64,000 bases of DNA, taken from Methylocystis iwaonis. GTDB taxonomy: Bacteria > Pseudomonadota > Alphaproteobacteria > Rhizobiales > Beijerinckiaceae. Numbering within the stretch: position 1 is the first letter of the stretch; each line of letters starts with the position of its first letter. Both the position numbers and the translations under genes were made by a program. Shown here piece after piece: positions 17,368 to 27,626 of the stretch. The stretch lies in contig NZ_AP027142.1 of assembly GCF_027925385.1 (NCBI RefSeq), forward strand, positions 2,152,001 through 2,216,000, given 5' to 3'. Under the pieces are notes generated by a model, which worked only from the letters and a program-made list of their open reading frames with translations, was not told the origin of the DNA and ran no database searches.

Positions 17368-20157
17368 TCACTGCCCTATCCTCTCCAGCAGATCCCTCAC
17401 ATGCACCTGGTCGGATTTGTAATTCCCCGTCAGCGTATACATTACGAGATTGACCCCGCCCCGCAGCGCCAGCTCCCTTTGCCGCGCACCGCCGGGCGTC
17501 AGCGGGAAGAGCGGCTGGCCGCGCTTGTCCTGCGCCCAGGCGCTGGCGAGATCGTTCGAGGTGATGACGATCGCCGAGACGCTGTCGGTGGCGCGCACCG
17601 GCCGCGCGGCGCCCTCTTTCGGATCGGGCGGCAGCGCCTCGACCCATGTCTGGCCGCTGGCGTAGCGTCCGACGAAGCCGTCGAGCAGATAAAAGGTCTT
17701 GGTGATGACGTGATCGCTCGGGACCACTTCCAGCTCAGGAATATCGAGCCCCTTGGTGAAGTCTCGCAGCCATTGCGTCTCGGGCGTCGGCGCGTCGCCG
17801 GGACGCTGAGCGAGCGCGTCGCGCGTATCGAAGACGACGGTGCCGCCCTGCCGCATATAATTGGCGACCCGCGCGGTGGTCTTGGCCGATGGCTGCGCCG
17901 CGCTCGCCACGACCGGCCAATAGAGCATGGGATAGAAGGCCAGTTCGTCCTTCGCCGGATCGACGCCGATCGGATCGCCGGGCGAGAAGGAGGTGCGCGT
18001 GGCGAGCGTTCTCGAAAGGGCTTCGAGACCGGAACGCGACACCTCGTCGATCTTCGCATCGCCCGAAACGACATAGGCGAGCCGCGTCGTCAGCGCCGCC
18101 TCCTTGTCGCGCTGCGAGACGACCGGTTTCGCGCCGTTCTCGGCGCGCGCGTCTCGCGCATGCAGGGGGGCCAGAAGAATGACAAGAGCGCCGGCCGCCG
18201 CCGTCAACGGCCTCACGCGCAACTTGCCGGAGAGCACCAGAACGATGACGGCGTCGGCAATGAAGGCGAGCAGCGCGGCGGCGAGCAGCGGACCGCGAAA
18301 ATCGACGGGCGCGCCGGAGGCAAGGACGCTCGTCGCGAGACCCGCCGCCGCGAAGTCGAAGCGAGAGATGTCATCCTCCGCCCGCAGCGTCTGCAAGGCC
18401 ACGGAAGCGTCGCCTGCCCCGTAAAGGCCCGGCGGATGCTCCGCGCTCGCAGCCCCTGTGAAATCGGCCGTGATCGCCTGAGCGTTCGGCCCCGGCGCGC
18501 CAAGCGCCCCGAAACCGTCGAGCGCCTTCATCGGCGCCAGAAGCCGCTGGTCGCTCGCGGTCGCCGTCGTCTCGTCGCCCGGCAAGGGCGCGGACTCGCC
18601 GGACATGGCGCAGATGCGCTTGAGCATATCCACGAAGAGCCCGGAGATCGGCAGGTTCGACCAGCTCGTATCGGCGTTGACATGGAAGAGCACGATCAGC
18701 CCCTTGCCGCGCCGTTCAGCGGTGACCAGCGGCGTGCCGTCCGAGAGCCGCGCCCAGCTCTTTTGCGCAAGGCCGGGATCGGGCTCCGCCAGCACCTGAC
18801 GCTGGACGCTCACATCCTTGGAAGCCGGGAGACCGAAAAAGGGGCTCGTCGCGTCGAAGTCGGCGAGCGCCTTGGGCGTCTCCCAGGACAGCGCGCCGCC
18901 GAGAACGCGGCCGTTGCGGCGCAGGCGCACGGGCAGAAGATCGTCTGCGGCGTTGGCGAGGCGCGGGCCGGCGAAGCGGATGAGCGTGCCGCCCTCCTCG
19001 ACGAAGCGGCTCAAGGCCTCATATGTTTCGCCGGGCGCAAGGCCGACATCGGCGAGCGCCAAAACATTGGGCCGCTCCGCGAGCAGCGCCTGGATGGGAT
19101 CGGTCACCCCAGGCCGGGCTTCGCGGGTCTGCGCGAAAGGCGCGAGCGCCTTCTCCAGATAATAGAGCGGCGAGAGCAGAGGCTGCGCCTCGTCGAGCCC
19201 GGCGCCGCCGGCAACCGCGACGCGGCGCACTTTCGAGCGCGCGTCGAGCAGCGCAACGGCGCCGGCGGAATTTTCGCCCTCGATACGCAATAGGCTCACG
19301 TCGTTGCGCAGCTCAACCGGCAAATCGAGCGTCGCCTTCGCCCGCAGCGACCCGCCGAAATCGACGCCGGCGCGGCCGATGATCTGGCCTCGCGAGTCAT
19401 AGGCCACGACCGTCGCGGCGGCGGGCCCGGAGGCGTCGGCGCGCAAGGCGTCGACGCCGAGCGTCGCGGCGTCATTCGTCGGCGCGGCGAGCGCCAGCGG
19501 CGCATGATCGTCGGTGAGAACCTCGACTCGGGCGCCCGCGTCGGAGGCGGCCTTCAGCGCTTTGGCGAAAGCGCCCGCCTCGCCTTGGGCAAGACCGTCG
19601 CTGATCCAGACGATCCGCGCCTTAGGATTTGCCTTGGCGAAAGCCGCCAGCGCGTCGGCCGCAGCGGCGCGGTTGGAAAAATAGGGCTTCGGCCGCTCGG
19701 AACGCAGCTTCTCCAATGCGCGCCCCGCCTCGGACAGGCTCGGCGCGGCGGTCTCGGAAAGCGTCATGACGGCGACCGGCGCGCCGCCGCGCGCGGCGCT
19801 CTCGATGATGGCCGCTCCGGCGGCGACACGCTTCTCCCAGGAAGGGGCTGCAGCCCAGCTGTCGTCGAGCGCGACGAGGGTCGGCGTTGAGATGGCCGCG
19901 ACGGTCCCGGACGGACTCCAGACCGGCCCCGCCATGGCGAGGATCAGCGCCGCCGCGAGTCCGAGGCGCATGAGCAGGAGCCATAACGGCGTCTTCGACG
20001 GCGTCTCTTCATCGCGCCGCAGCTCGCGCAAAATCTTGGTTGGCGGAAAAACGATCTCGCGCGGGCGCGGCGGCGTCACGCGCAGCAGCCAATAGATCAG
20101 CGGCAGGCTCGCAAGGCCGATCAGCGCCAGCGGCGCGGCGAAGGAGAGGCCGCCCAT
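17368..20157 (-). CDS. BatA-like / DUF4159 membrane protein
   Basis: This 929-residue protein has two N-terminal membrane helices (about residues 5-25 and 56-76) typical of BatA/aerotolerance-type proteins. A degenerate VWA-like domain follows (TLVALDDSWAAAP, then RIVWISDGLAQGE). After a further membrane helix (about 640-660) comes a C-terminal DUF4159 domain (LAYVVSGDAKIDEVSRSGLE to the end). DUF4159 domains are periplasmic and of unknown function. It follows the DUF58 gene with a one-base stop/start overlap (TAATG) and precedes the VWA/GATase-like gene. The set likely works with the MoxR ATPase in metal-ion- or ATP-driven assembly or quality control in the envelope. Confidence 0.88.
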   Translation of the reverse strand: MGGLSFAAPLALIGLASLPLIYWLLRVTPPRPREIVFPPTKILRELRRDEETPSKTPLWLLLMRLGLAAALILAMAGPVWSPSGTVAAISTPTLVALDDSWAAAPSWEKRVAAGAAIIESAARGGAPVAVMTLSETAAPSLSEAGRALEKLRSERPKPYFSNRAAAADALAAFAKANPKARIVWISDGLAQGEAGAFAKALKAASDAGARVEVLTDDHAPLALAAPTNDAATLGVDALRADASGPAAATVVAYDSRGQIIGRAGVDFGGSLRAKATLDLPVELRNDVSLLRIEGENSAGAVALLDARSKVRRVAVAGGAGLDEAQPLLSPLYYLEKALAPFAQTREARPGVTDPIQALLAERPNVLALADVGLAPGETYEALSRFVEEGGTLIRFAGPRLANAADDLLPVRLRRNGRVLGGALSWETPKALADFDATSPFFGLPASKDVSVQRQVLAEPDPGLAQKSWARLSDGTPLVTAERRGKGLIVLFHVNADTSWSNLPISGLFVDMLKRICAMSGESAPLPGDETTATASDQRLLAPMKALDGFGALGAPGPNAQAITADFTGAASAEHPPGLYGAGDASVALQTLRAEDDISRFDFAAAGLATSVLASGAPVDFRGPLLAAALLAFIADAVIVLVLSGKLRVRPLTAAAGALVILLAPLHARDARAENGAKPVVSQRDKEAALTTRLAYVVSGDAKIDEVSRSGLEALSRTLATRTSFSPGDPIGVDPAKDELAFYPMLYWPVVASAAQPSAKTTARVANYMRQGGTVVFDTRDALAQRPGDAPTPETQWLRDFTKGLDIPELEVVPSDHVITKTFYLLDGFVGRYASGQTWVEALPPDPKEGAARPVRATDSVSAIVITSNDLASAWAQDKRGQPLFPLTPGGARQRELALRGGVNLVMYTLTGNYKSDQVHVRDLLERIGQ

Positions 20158-21077
20158 TACAGCGTCTCCTCCACGCCGTGCAGACCCATGGCGAGCGCGA
20201 GCGCCGCCTCGGCGGCCGGCCGGTCGGTGTGATGCTGCAGAAAGAGAAAGCCGCTGGCGCGCGCCGCTTCGCGCACCGCCTCACGATGCGCGTCGAAACG
20301 CTTGGCGTAGGCCGCCCGCAGGCTGCGCGCGTCGCCCGCATGAAAGGCCGGGCCGCCGTCCGTATCGAGGAACATGGTCTCGCCCGTGAAAGGAAAGCTC
20401 TCTTCGCTCGGGTCGGTGATCATCAGCAAGGCGCCCGAGGCGCCAGCGCCCGCGAAGCCCCGCAGCCGCGCGAAAAGCGCGCCGAGGTCGCAGAGAAAAT
20501 CCGAGATGAGCACGACGCGCGCGCGTGGGCGCAAGGCTGCTTCAGGGGGTAGCTCGTCGCGCGAAATATCGGCGGCGCCGTCGTAGAGCGCGCGCAACAG
20601 GCGGTCGATCACGTCGCGGGCGGAGATAGGCGCCGTGAGCCCCAAAGCGGCGACGCGCTCGCCGCCCTTCACCAGCACATCCGCTAGCGCCAGACCGAGC
20701 GTGACGCCGCGCGAAAGCTTGTCGTCCTGGGCGAGCGAGGAGACGAACGCCATGGAGGGCGAGCAGTCCATCCAGAGGAAATAGTCGTGCGCCGCCTCCC
20801 ACTCGCGCTCGCGCACATAGAGCTGATCGCCGCGCGCCGAGCGGCGCCAGTCGATGCGATGCGCCGCCTCGCCATGGGCGAAGGGGCGATATTGCCAGAA
20901 GGTCTCGCCCTGCCCGGCGCGCTTGCGGCCATGGACGCCATAGGCGACGCTGGCCGCGATCTCATGAGCGCGATTGACGAGGCGCGGCAGGCGCGCGGCG
21001 AGGTCGGCCGCGACGGCGCCGTCGATCTGCGTGCGGGCGGCGGGGTCGTAGGCTGTGGTGGTGATTGGCCGGATCAT
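20157..21077 (-). CDS. DUF58 domain protein
   Basis: This 306-residue DUF58 protein has the hallmark segment RRSARGDQLYVREREWEAAHDYF, preceded by FWQYRPFAHGEAAHRIDW. DUF58 proteins are VWA-related partners of MoxR ATPases. The part DYFLWMDCSPSMAF shows a DxSxS-like D-C-S-P-S site, in line with metal binding. The ATG at 21077 (MIRPITTT) is chosen over the upstream in-frame start, which lies within the repeat element. It overlaps the next gene by one base. Confidence 0.9.
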   Translation of the reverse strand: MIRPITTTAYDPAARTQIDGAVAADLAARLPRLVNRAHEIAASVAYGVHGRKRAGQGETFWQYRPFAHGEAAHRIDWRRSARGDQLYVREREWEAAHDYFLWMDCSPSMAFVSSLAQDDKLSRGVTLGLALADVLVKGGERVAALGLTAPISARDVIDRLLRALYDGAADISRDELPPEAALRPRARVVLISDFLCDLGALFARLRGFAGAGASGALLMITDPSEESFPFTGETMFLDTDGGPAFHAGDARSLRAAYAKRFDAHREAVREAARASGFLFLQHHTDRPAAEAALALAMGLHGVEETL

Positions 21078-21090
21078 AGCGGGTGCTGAA

Positions 21091-21248
21091 GCGCCCCCTC
21101 CCTGACCCTCCCCCGCCATAGGGCGTCTGCAAGACGCCCGTCTCTCGACGGGCTAATGCGGGAGAGGGGACGCTCACGATCAGCATTCTCGATGAAGGTC
21201 ACAATCGGCCCCCTCTCCCGCGAAGCGGGGGAGGGTTGGGGAGGGGGT
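21091..21248. repeat. Inverted-repeat element, family D, copy 2
   Basis: This 158-bp element lies between the MoxR gene and the DUF58 gene. One end is GCGCCCCCTCCCTGACCCTC, and the other GCGGGGGAGGGTTGGGGAGG. A secondary hairpin GGGCGTCTGCAAGACGCCC is near the first end. The inner phrase GGGACGCTCACGATCAGCAT is the reverse complement of the matching phrase in copy 1, so the two copies lie in opposite orientation in the same operon. Confidence 0.8.
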
Positions 21249-21261
21249 AAACGCACCGCCA

Positions 21262-22278
<1,017 letters not shown>

Positions 22279-22323
22279 CTGCCACGTTTGCCAAGAAGAT
22301 AGGGATCGGCGCCCGCGAATGCA

Positions 22324-22539
22324 TCAGTCCAGGGCGCAACAATCTTCGCGGGAGGCGTCCCTCTTCCGCGATTTTGGACGCTGAACAGTCTCGCCGTCAA
22401 ACGCGCGCGAATTGTGGCGAAGCAGGCCGCCGTAGAAATAGCGGCGCTCGAGCAGCGCGGCCGCCGCCTTCACGCGCCCGCGAGGGTGCGCTAAAAGAGG
22501 AAAGCGACGGCAGCCAGCCACGCGGCGCGGAGTGAGCAT
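22324..22539 (-). CDS. Possible small basic protein upstream of moxR
   Basis: This 71-codon frame ends 45 bp before the MoxR gene on the same strand. Its middle, GRVKAAAALLERRYFYGGLL, has codon use like neighbouring real genes (mostly G or C at third positions). The ends are less convincing, and the frame has no recognised domain. It starts back to back with the coiled-coil gene on the other strand. It may be a real small gene or an accident of high GC. Confidence 0.3.
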   Translation of the reverse strand: MLTPRRVAGCRRFPLLAHPRGRVKAAAALLERRYFYGGLLRHNSRAFDGETVQRPKSRKRDASREDCCALD

Positions 22540-22838
22540 TGGCCGACGAACCCGAAAACCTGGTTTTGCAGCTCCTGCGCGAAATGCGCGGCGAGATGGC
22601 GGATATGCGCTCGGAGATGCACTCGCTCCGGGCGGACGTCGCCTCCGATCTCCATATGCTGGACGCCAAAATCGGCGCCGTCCGAAAAGACCTGAGCGAC
22701 CAGATCGTCGGCCTCCGCCGCGCCGTTGTGGACTATCACTCTTCCGTCGTCGGCCACGGCGTCATCATCAGCGAACTCGAAGCGCGCCTCCGACGCGTGG
22801 AGCTACACCTCGATCTGCCGCCGCTAGATAAGCACTGA
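22539..22838 (+). CDS. Small coiled-coil protein
   Basis: This 99-residue protein starts MADEPENLVLQLLREMRGEM. Hydrophobic heptads run through MRSEMHSLRADVASDLHMLD to ISELEARLRRVELHL, so it is probably a long helical hairpin or coiled coil in the cytoplasm. The start codon is TTG, with GGAGTGAG upstream. Similar short proteins with DEPENLVL starts are widespread in Hyphomicrobiales, with no known function. Confidence 0.7.
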   Translation: MADEPENLVLQLLREMRGEMADMRSEMHSLRADVASDLHMLDAKIGAVRKDLSDQIVGLRRAVVDYHSSVVGHGVIISELEARLRRVELHLDLPPLDKH

Positions 22839-22867
22839 ACCGGAAGACCCGCCTTCACCCGCCATAT

Positions 22868-22946
22868 CGTCATTGCGAGGCGCGCAGCGACGATGCAATC
22901 CAGGAGCCGCAACCCGCCGCGCTGGATCGCTTCGCTCGCAATGACG
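22868..22946. repeat. Palindromic repeat, family A, copy 3
   Basis: This 79-bp inverted repeat has outer ends CGTCATTGCGAG and CTCGCAATGACG. The inner arms CAATCCAGGAGC and CGCTGGATCG are more diverged than in the other copies. It lies between the coiled-coil gene and DUF6111. Confidence 0.85.
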
Positions 22947-23004
22947 GACAGCGCGACCAAAATGCTAAGACACATCCGCAGTTTTCGATAAAGGCCCCTC
23001 GCCC

Positions 23005-23262
23005 ATGTGGCGCATCGCGCTTCAGACCGCCCTGCTCTTTTTGACGCCCTTTGTGGCTTATGTGGGCTTTCATCTCCTGCAAAGGCGCTGGCCCTTCGTC
23101 GCCGAGCTTTGGCACGGGCGCGTATTATCGCTGCTGACGATCGCCGGGCTCATAACGGCCATCGCCGGGATGCTGACCCTGGGCCTCACCGGGCGTCAGC
23201 AGGGCGCCTATGTCCCGGCCCATGTAGAAAACGGCAGGCTCGTTCCGGGCCAGTTCCAATGA
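23005..23262 (+). CDS. DUF6111 family membrane protein
   Basis: This 85-residue protein has two membrane helices (about residues 5-26 and 42-62), the phrase RRWPFVAELWHGRVLSLLTI between and within them, and a polar end (QQGAYVPAHVENGRLVPGQF). It fits DUF6111, a small family usually found directly before the CCA-adding enzyme gene in alphaproteobacteria, as here (ATGA overlap). Function unknown. Confidence 0.85.
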   Translation: MWRIALQTALLFLTPFVAYVGFHLLQRRWPFVAELWHGRVLSLLTIAGLITAIAGMLTLGLTGRQQGAYVPAHVENGRLVPGQFQ

Positions 23263-24509
23263 AAGGGGTCGCGCGACTTCTCGACGATCCGCGCCTCGCG
23301 ACGCTCTTCGCCGCGCTCGCCAAAACCGGGGCCGAGACGCGCGTCGTCGGCGGCGCCGTGCGTGACGCGCTCTTTGGGCTCCAACCCCATGAGGTCGACC
23401 TCGCCACGACGGCTTTGCCCGAAGCGGTGCTCAAAGCGGCGCGCGACGCCGGATTGAAAGGCGTGCCGACCGGCATCGAGCATGGCACGGTGACGATCGT
23501 CGTCGCCGGAACGCCTTTCGAGGTGACGACGTTGCGCGAGGACGTCGAGACCGACGGCCGCTACGCCATCGTGCGCTTCGGGGGCGATTTCGAGCAGGAC
23601 GCGCGCCGCCGCGACTTCACGATGAACGCGCTGTCGCTCACGCCGGACGGCAAGCTTCACGATTATACGGGCGGGCTTGCAGACATCGCCGCCAAGCGCA
23701 TCCGCTTCATCGGCGACGCGGCGACGCGCATCCGCGAGGATTATCTGCGCGTCTTGCGTTTCTTCCGCTTCAACGCCTCGCATGGCGAAGGCGGCTTCGA
23801 CCGGGCCGGGCTGCACGAGTCCATCATCGCCCGTGAAAATCTCGCGCGCCTCTCGCGCGAGCGCATCCGCGCGGAGATCATCAAGCTTCTGCCGGCGCGG
23901 CGCGCGCCCGAGGTCATGGGCGCCATGTCCCACGCCGGGATCATCGAGGTGCTGCTGGGGATGGGCTATCCGGCGCGGCTCGCTCGGCTCGCCGCCTTCG
24001 AAGCGGCGCGCGGCAAGAAGCCCGACGCGGTGCTGCGCCTCGCCGCCTTTTCCGTGCTGACGGTCGAAGACGCCGACCGCCTGCGCGCGCGGCTGCGGCT
24101 CTCGAATGACGAACACGCCCGCCTCGTCGCGGCGGCACGGACGCTGTCAGCCTTGCATGGGATCGACCGGCCGCCGCCCGTCTCGCATCTGCGCGAGATG
24201 CTCTTTCTGGCCGGCGGCCGGGCGGCGGGCGATGCGCTGGCGCTGGCTTTCACCGAGAGCCGCGCCGAGCCCGACGATGGAGATTGGCTAGAGGCGGCGA
24301 AATATCTCGACGAGACTCCCGCCCCCGTCTTTCCCATCGCGGGCGCCGACCTCATCGCCCGCGGCGTCCCTCCGGGGCGCGAGCTCGGCGCAACGCTGAA
24401 GGCTCTCCAGGCAAAATGGATAAGCGCGGGCTTTCCGCGCGACCCGGCGGTTGTGTTACGCCTGCTGGAGGAGGCCGGGGAGCCAGGCTCGACGCGAGAG
24501 CGACAATGA
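23259..24509 (+). CDS. cca: CCA tRNA nucleotidyltransferase
   Basis: This 416-residue class II nucleotidyltransferase adds or repairs the 3' CCA of tRNA. Motifs are RVVGGAVRDALFG, then the metal-binding region PHEVDLATTALPE, the RRDFTMNALSL motif, and the RNA-binding region IREDYLRVLRFFRFNA. The first acidic residue of the usual DxD metal site is Glu (E-V-D). The ATG overlaps the DUF6111 stop by 4 bp; a longer frame upstream is out of phase with DUF6111 and not protein-like. Confidence 0.93.
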   Translation: MKGVARLLDDPRLATLFAALAKTGAETRVVGGAVRDALFGLQPHEVDLATTALPEAVLKAARDAGLKGVPTGIEHGTVTIVVAGTPFEVTTLREDVETDGRYAIVRFGGDFEQDARRRDFTMNALSLTPDGKLHDYTGGLADIAAKRIRFIGDAATRIREDYLRVLRFFRFNASHGEGGFDRAGLHESIIARENLARLSRERIRAEIIKLLPARRAPEVMGAMSHAGIIEVLLGMGYPARLARLAAFEAARGKKPDAVLRLAAFSVLTVEDADRLRARLRLSNDEHARLVAAARTLSALHGIDRPPPVSHLREMLFLAGGRAAGDALALAFTESRAEPDDGDWLEAAKYLDETPAPVFPIAGADLIARGVPPGRELGATLKALQAKWISAGFPRDPAVVLRLLEEAGEPGSTRERQ

Positions 24510-24523
24510 GGCCCGTCGCGCCC

Positions 24524-24577
24524 GGACCGCGAGCCTTCAGGCTCGCTTGAATTTGCGCGCCTGAAGGCGCGCGGTCC
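24524..24577. repeat. Palindromic repeat, family C, copy 1
   Basis: This 54-bp inverted repeat starts GGACCGCGAGCCTTCAGGCT and ends GCCTGAAGGCGCGCGGTCC. Each arm is itself a smaller palindrome around CTTCAG or CTGAAG. It is between the convergent cca and holB genes. Confidence 0.85.
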
Positions 24578-24595
24578 TGATCCGGCGCCGCAGCG

Positions 24596-25672
24596 TCACC
24601 TCACCCCCTCCGCCGCCGCCAGCCGCTCGAAAATCCCCAGCACCATCGCCCGCTTGTCGAAATTGAACACCTCCGTCTCGCGGGCGAGGTCTCTTATCTC
24701 GTCCCAGGCGCGGGCGTAGCCGATCAGCCGCGCGGCTGGCGCGCCGTTTTGAGAGAGCGCCCGCACGCGGGAATCGAGATGGCGCTCCAAAGCGCGCATG
24801 AAGGTCTCGTAGGCGGCTTCATTGTCCCGGCCGGTGAGCTTGTCGGCGAGAAAATGCACGCCGAGCCAATCGACCTGCGGCAGGCGTTGCAGCAGCCGCG
24901 CGACGCTCGTGTCGAAAACCATGGCGTCGCCGCCCAGAAGCCGTAGCGTCTCGCGCACCGACCCTTCCGCTCGGGCGGCGGCGGCCGCGATGTCGGCCTT
25001 AGGCGCATCGCTCCAGGGCGCGCCCAGCGCTTCCACCGCCGCGACGGTTTCCTCCTGCGTCAGCGCGGAGAGCATCAGCTTGCGGCAGCGCGAGCGGATC
25101 GTCGGCAAAATGCGGCCCGGCTGATGCGCGACGAGCAAAAACAGCGAGCGCTCCGGCGGCTCCTCGATGAGCTTCAGAAGCGCGTTGGCGGCGCTGCGGT
25201 TCAGATCATCGGCGCAGTCGATGATGGCGACGCGCCAGCCGCCCGTGCCCGAGCCCTGATGGAAGGATCGCGTGATGTCGCGGACGTCGTCGACGCGGAT
25301 CTCGGTGAAATGTTTCTTGGTCTTTTCGTTCCACTCGCGGCGCAGCAGGAAGATGTCGGCGAGCGCCATGGTCGCCACGCGCCGCGCGGCCGGGTGATCG
25401 GCCGGCACGTCGAGGCTACGCGCGCCCTGCGCCTCAGCGGCCGCCGGGTCCGGGTGGGCGAGCAGGAAGCGCGCAAAGCGCCAGGCGAGCGTCGCCTTTC
25501 CGACGCCCTCCGGGCCGCCGATGATCCAGGCTTGCGCGAGACGGTTGCTCAGATAGGCGTCGAGCAGCTCCTGCTCGGCGCGCGCATGGCCGAAAAACGC
25601 CAGCGTTTCGCGCGGATGCGGCGCGTCGTCGAAACGATCGCTTTCGAGCGTCCCCGCCGGCTCCTTGCTCAT
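24596..25672 (-). CDS. holB: DNA polymerase III subunit delta'
   Basis: This 358-residue clamp-loader subunit has an AAA+ fold with the P-loop GGPEGVGKATLAWRFARFL. Further motifs are VAIIDCADDLNRSAANALLK, LIEEPPERSLFLLVAH and PTIRSRCRKL (an arginine-finger-type SRC motif). No zinc-finger cysteine set is obvious. It overlaps tmk by 4 bp (ATGA). The order dac-tmk-holB is common in this order of bacteria. Confidence 0.93.
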   Translation of the reverse strand: MSKEPAGTLESDRFDDAPHPRETLAFFGHARAEQELLDAYLSNRLAQAWIIGGPEGVGKATLAWRFARFLLAHPDPAAAEAQGARSLDVPADHPAARRVATMALADIFLLRREWNEKTKKHFTEIRVDDVRDITRSFHQGSGTGGWRVAIIDCADDLNRSAANALLKLIEEPPERSLFLLVAHQPGRILPTIRSRCRKLMLSALTQEETVAAVEALGAPWSDAPKADIAAAAARAEGSVRETLRLLGGDAMVFDTSVARLLQRLPQVDWLGVHFLADKLTGRDNEAAYETFMRALERHLDSRVRALSQNGAPAARLIGYARAWDEIRDLARETEVFNFDKRAMVLGIFERLAAAEGVR

Positions 25673-26340
25673 TGAGCGGCGTGGGCCTGCGCTTCGAGGA
25701 AGCGGGCGTCGACGAGCTGGCGTATGGCGCGCGCCACCTCGTCGGCCGGCAAAGCGGCGTTGACGACGCAGCAGCGCTCGGGCTCGTCGGCAGCGATGTC
25801 CAGGAAAGCGCGGCGCAATCCCTCGTGAAACCCGTCGTCCTCCGCCTCGAAGCGGTCGACGCGCAGGCCTGCGGCCTCGCGCCTGACCGCCGCACGGGCG
25901 AGGCCTTCCTCCGGCGCCAGATCGAGGATGACGGTAAGGTCGGGTTTCAGCTCTCCCACCGCCGCCTTTTCCAACAAAGACAAAACCTGCCGCTCCACGC
26001 CGCCGCGCGCGCCCTGATAGGCGCGGGTCGAATCGGCGAAACGATCGCACAGCACCCAGGCCCCCCGCGACAGCGCGGGCGCAATCAGCCGATCGACATG
26101 GTCGATGCGCGCGGCGGCGAACAGCGCGGCCTCGGCGAGCGTCCCCAAGGGCGCGGCGCGTCCCGAGAGCAATATTTGTCGCAGGGTCTCGGCCTTGGGC
26201 GTGCCGCCGGGTTCGCGCGTGGTCACGGTTTCGATCCCGCAGCCGCGCAAATGCTCGGCGAGGCGCGTGAGCTGCGTCGATTTGCCGACGCCCTCCCCGC
26301 CTTCGAATGTAATGAACCGGCCTTTTTCGGCGCCCGTCAT
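25669..26340 (-). CDS. tmk: Thymidylate kinase
   Basis: This 223-residue kinase phosphorylates dTMP to dTDP. The P-loop is FEGGEGVGKSTQ, the DR motif is VLCDRFADSTRAYQG, and TREPGGTPKAETLR is the usual TREPGGT segment. The lid region is around LAPEEGLARAAVRRE. It overlaps both its neighbours by 4 bp, which suggests translational coupling of dac, tmk and holB. Confidence 0.95.
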   Translation of the reverse strand: MTGAEKGRFITFEGGEGVGKSTQLTRLAEHLRGCGIETVTTREPGGTPKAETLRQILLSGRAAPLGTLAEAALFAAARIDHVDRLIAPALSRGAWVLCDRFADSTRAYQGARGGVERQVLSLLEKAAVGELKPDLTVILDLAPEEGLARAAVRREAAGLRVDRFEAEDDGFHEGLRRAFLDIAADEPERCCVVNAALPADEVARAIRQLVDARFLEAQAHAAQ

Positions 26341-27518
26341 TTCCTGGCCGACAGCTTCTCGTGAATTTTGCCCGCAGCATACTCGTAAACCGCGTCGAAT
26401 GCGCGGCCGGGCAGCGATCCTTGGTTGATCGCCTCCGCCGCCTCGAGCGGCTGCTCCAGAATCACGGTCGCGCCGCGCTTGATTTCCAGCTTGCCGATCC
26501 TTTGCCCGGCTTCGACAGGCGCGATCACCGGCCCCTCATAGACGATTTTGCCCGAAAGCTTTTCGCTGGAGCTGCGCGGCAGCAGCACTTTCACGTCGGT
26601 CTTCGACACCAGCTCGATCGACCCCTTCGTGCCGCCATAGACCTGAGCCGAACCGACCGCCTCGCCGGCCTTGAACAGATCCTTCGCCTCGAAGTTGCGG
26701 AAGCCCCATTGGAGAAGCTTGCGCGCTTCCTCGGCGCGCTCCTTGGCGGTCTTGGCGCCATAGACGGCGACGATGAGGCGGCGGCCGTCCTCGACGGCCG
26801 ATCCAACCAGGCCGAAGTCGTTCTTCTCGATATTGCCCGTCTTCAGTCCGTCGGCGCCGATGCTCATCGTCAGCAGCGGGTTGCGGTTCTGCTGGCGGAT
26901 GTTGTTCCAGGTGAACTCCTTCTCGCCGAAATATTTGTAATAATCCGGGTAGGTCTTGATGACATACAGGGCGAGCTTGGCCATCTCGCGGGCGGTGACT
27001 TTCTGATCGTCGCTCGCCTTGCCCCAGGGATTGCCGAAACGGGATTTCACGAGGCCCAGCTCCGCCGCGCGCTTGTTCATGCGCATGACGAAAGCTTCCT
27101 CATTGCCCGCGACGCCTTCCGCCAGCACGAGCGCGGCGTCATTGCCCGAGTCGACGACGAGCCCACGGAGCAGATTCTCGACGCTCGCGCGGCTATTGAC
27201 CTTCAAAAACATGGCCGAGCCGCCGGCCGGCGCGCCGCCGTTGCGCCAGGCGTATTCGGAGACCTGCATTTCGTCGCCGAGCCTCAGGCGCCCTTCGGTC
27301 AGCTCATGGAAAATCATCTCGGCGGTGAGGATTTTGACCGTCGAGGCGGGCGTCACATAGTCGTCAGCGCCCTTCTCGAACAGGACGGTGTTGGTGTCCG
27401 CGTCTATGAGGATCGCTTGCGGGGCGCTGGTTTGAAAAGGCTGCGCCCAGGCGGCCGAAACGGCGCCGGCCAATAGAAAAAAGATCGCGATCAGCAGTCT
27501 GAATGGGCGTATGAGCAA
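26337..27518 (-). CDS. D-alanyl-D-alanine carboxypeptidase (DacA/DacC type)
   Basis: This 393-residue penicillin-binding protein removes the terminal D-Ala from peptidoglycan stem peptides in the periplasm. It has a signal peptide (residues 1-25, ending AAWA), the serine-lysine motif S59-T-V-K62, S124-G-N126 and K226-T-G228. A C-terminal beta-rich domain follows, and then a probable amphipathic membrane anchor (AFDAVYEYAAGKIHEKLSAR). It is the first gene of dac-tmk-holB. Confidence 0.93.
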   Translation of the reverse strand: MLIRPFRLLIAIFFLLAGAVSAAWAQPFQTSAPQAILIDADTNTVLFEKGADDYVTPASTVKILTAEMIFHELTEGRLRLGDEMQVSEYAWRNGGAPAGGSAMFLKVNSRASVENLLRGLVVDSGNDAALVLAEGVAGNEEAFVMRMNKRAAELGLVKSRFGNPWGKASDDQKVTAREMAKLALYVIKTYPDYYKYFGEKEFTWNNIRQQNRNPLLTMSIGADGLKTGNIEKNDFGLVGSAVEDGRRLIVAVYGAKTAKERAEEARKLLQWGFRNFEAKDLFKAGEAVGSAQVYGGTKGSIELVSKTDVKVLLPRSSSEKLSGKIVYEGPVIAPVEAGQRIGKLEIKRGATVILEQPLEAAEAINQGSLPGRAFDAVYEYAAGKIHEKLSARK

Positions 27519-27626
27519 CGCTCCCTCCGCTCATAAAAAATGTCGCAGCGGCTGCGCGACGCAAGGCGGAGAATGATCCTTCGATCTCTAAAAAGCAACG
27601 CGAGCAGCGTACTTAGCCAACGCGGC

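Noticed and set aside
17401..19293. Plus-strand frame of 630 aa
   Set aside because: Antisense to the DUF4159 gene; low-complexity Arg-rich sequence.
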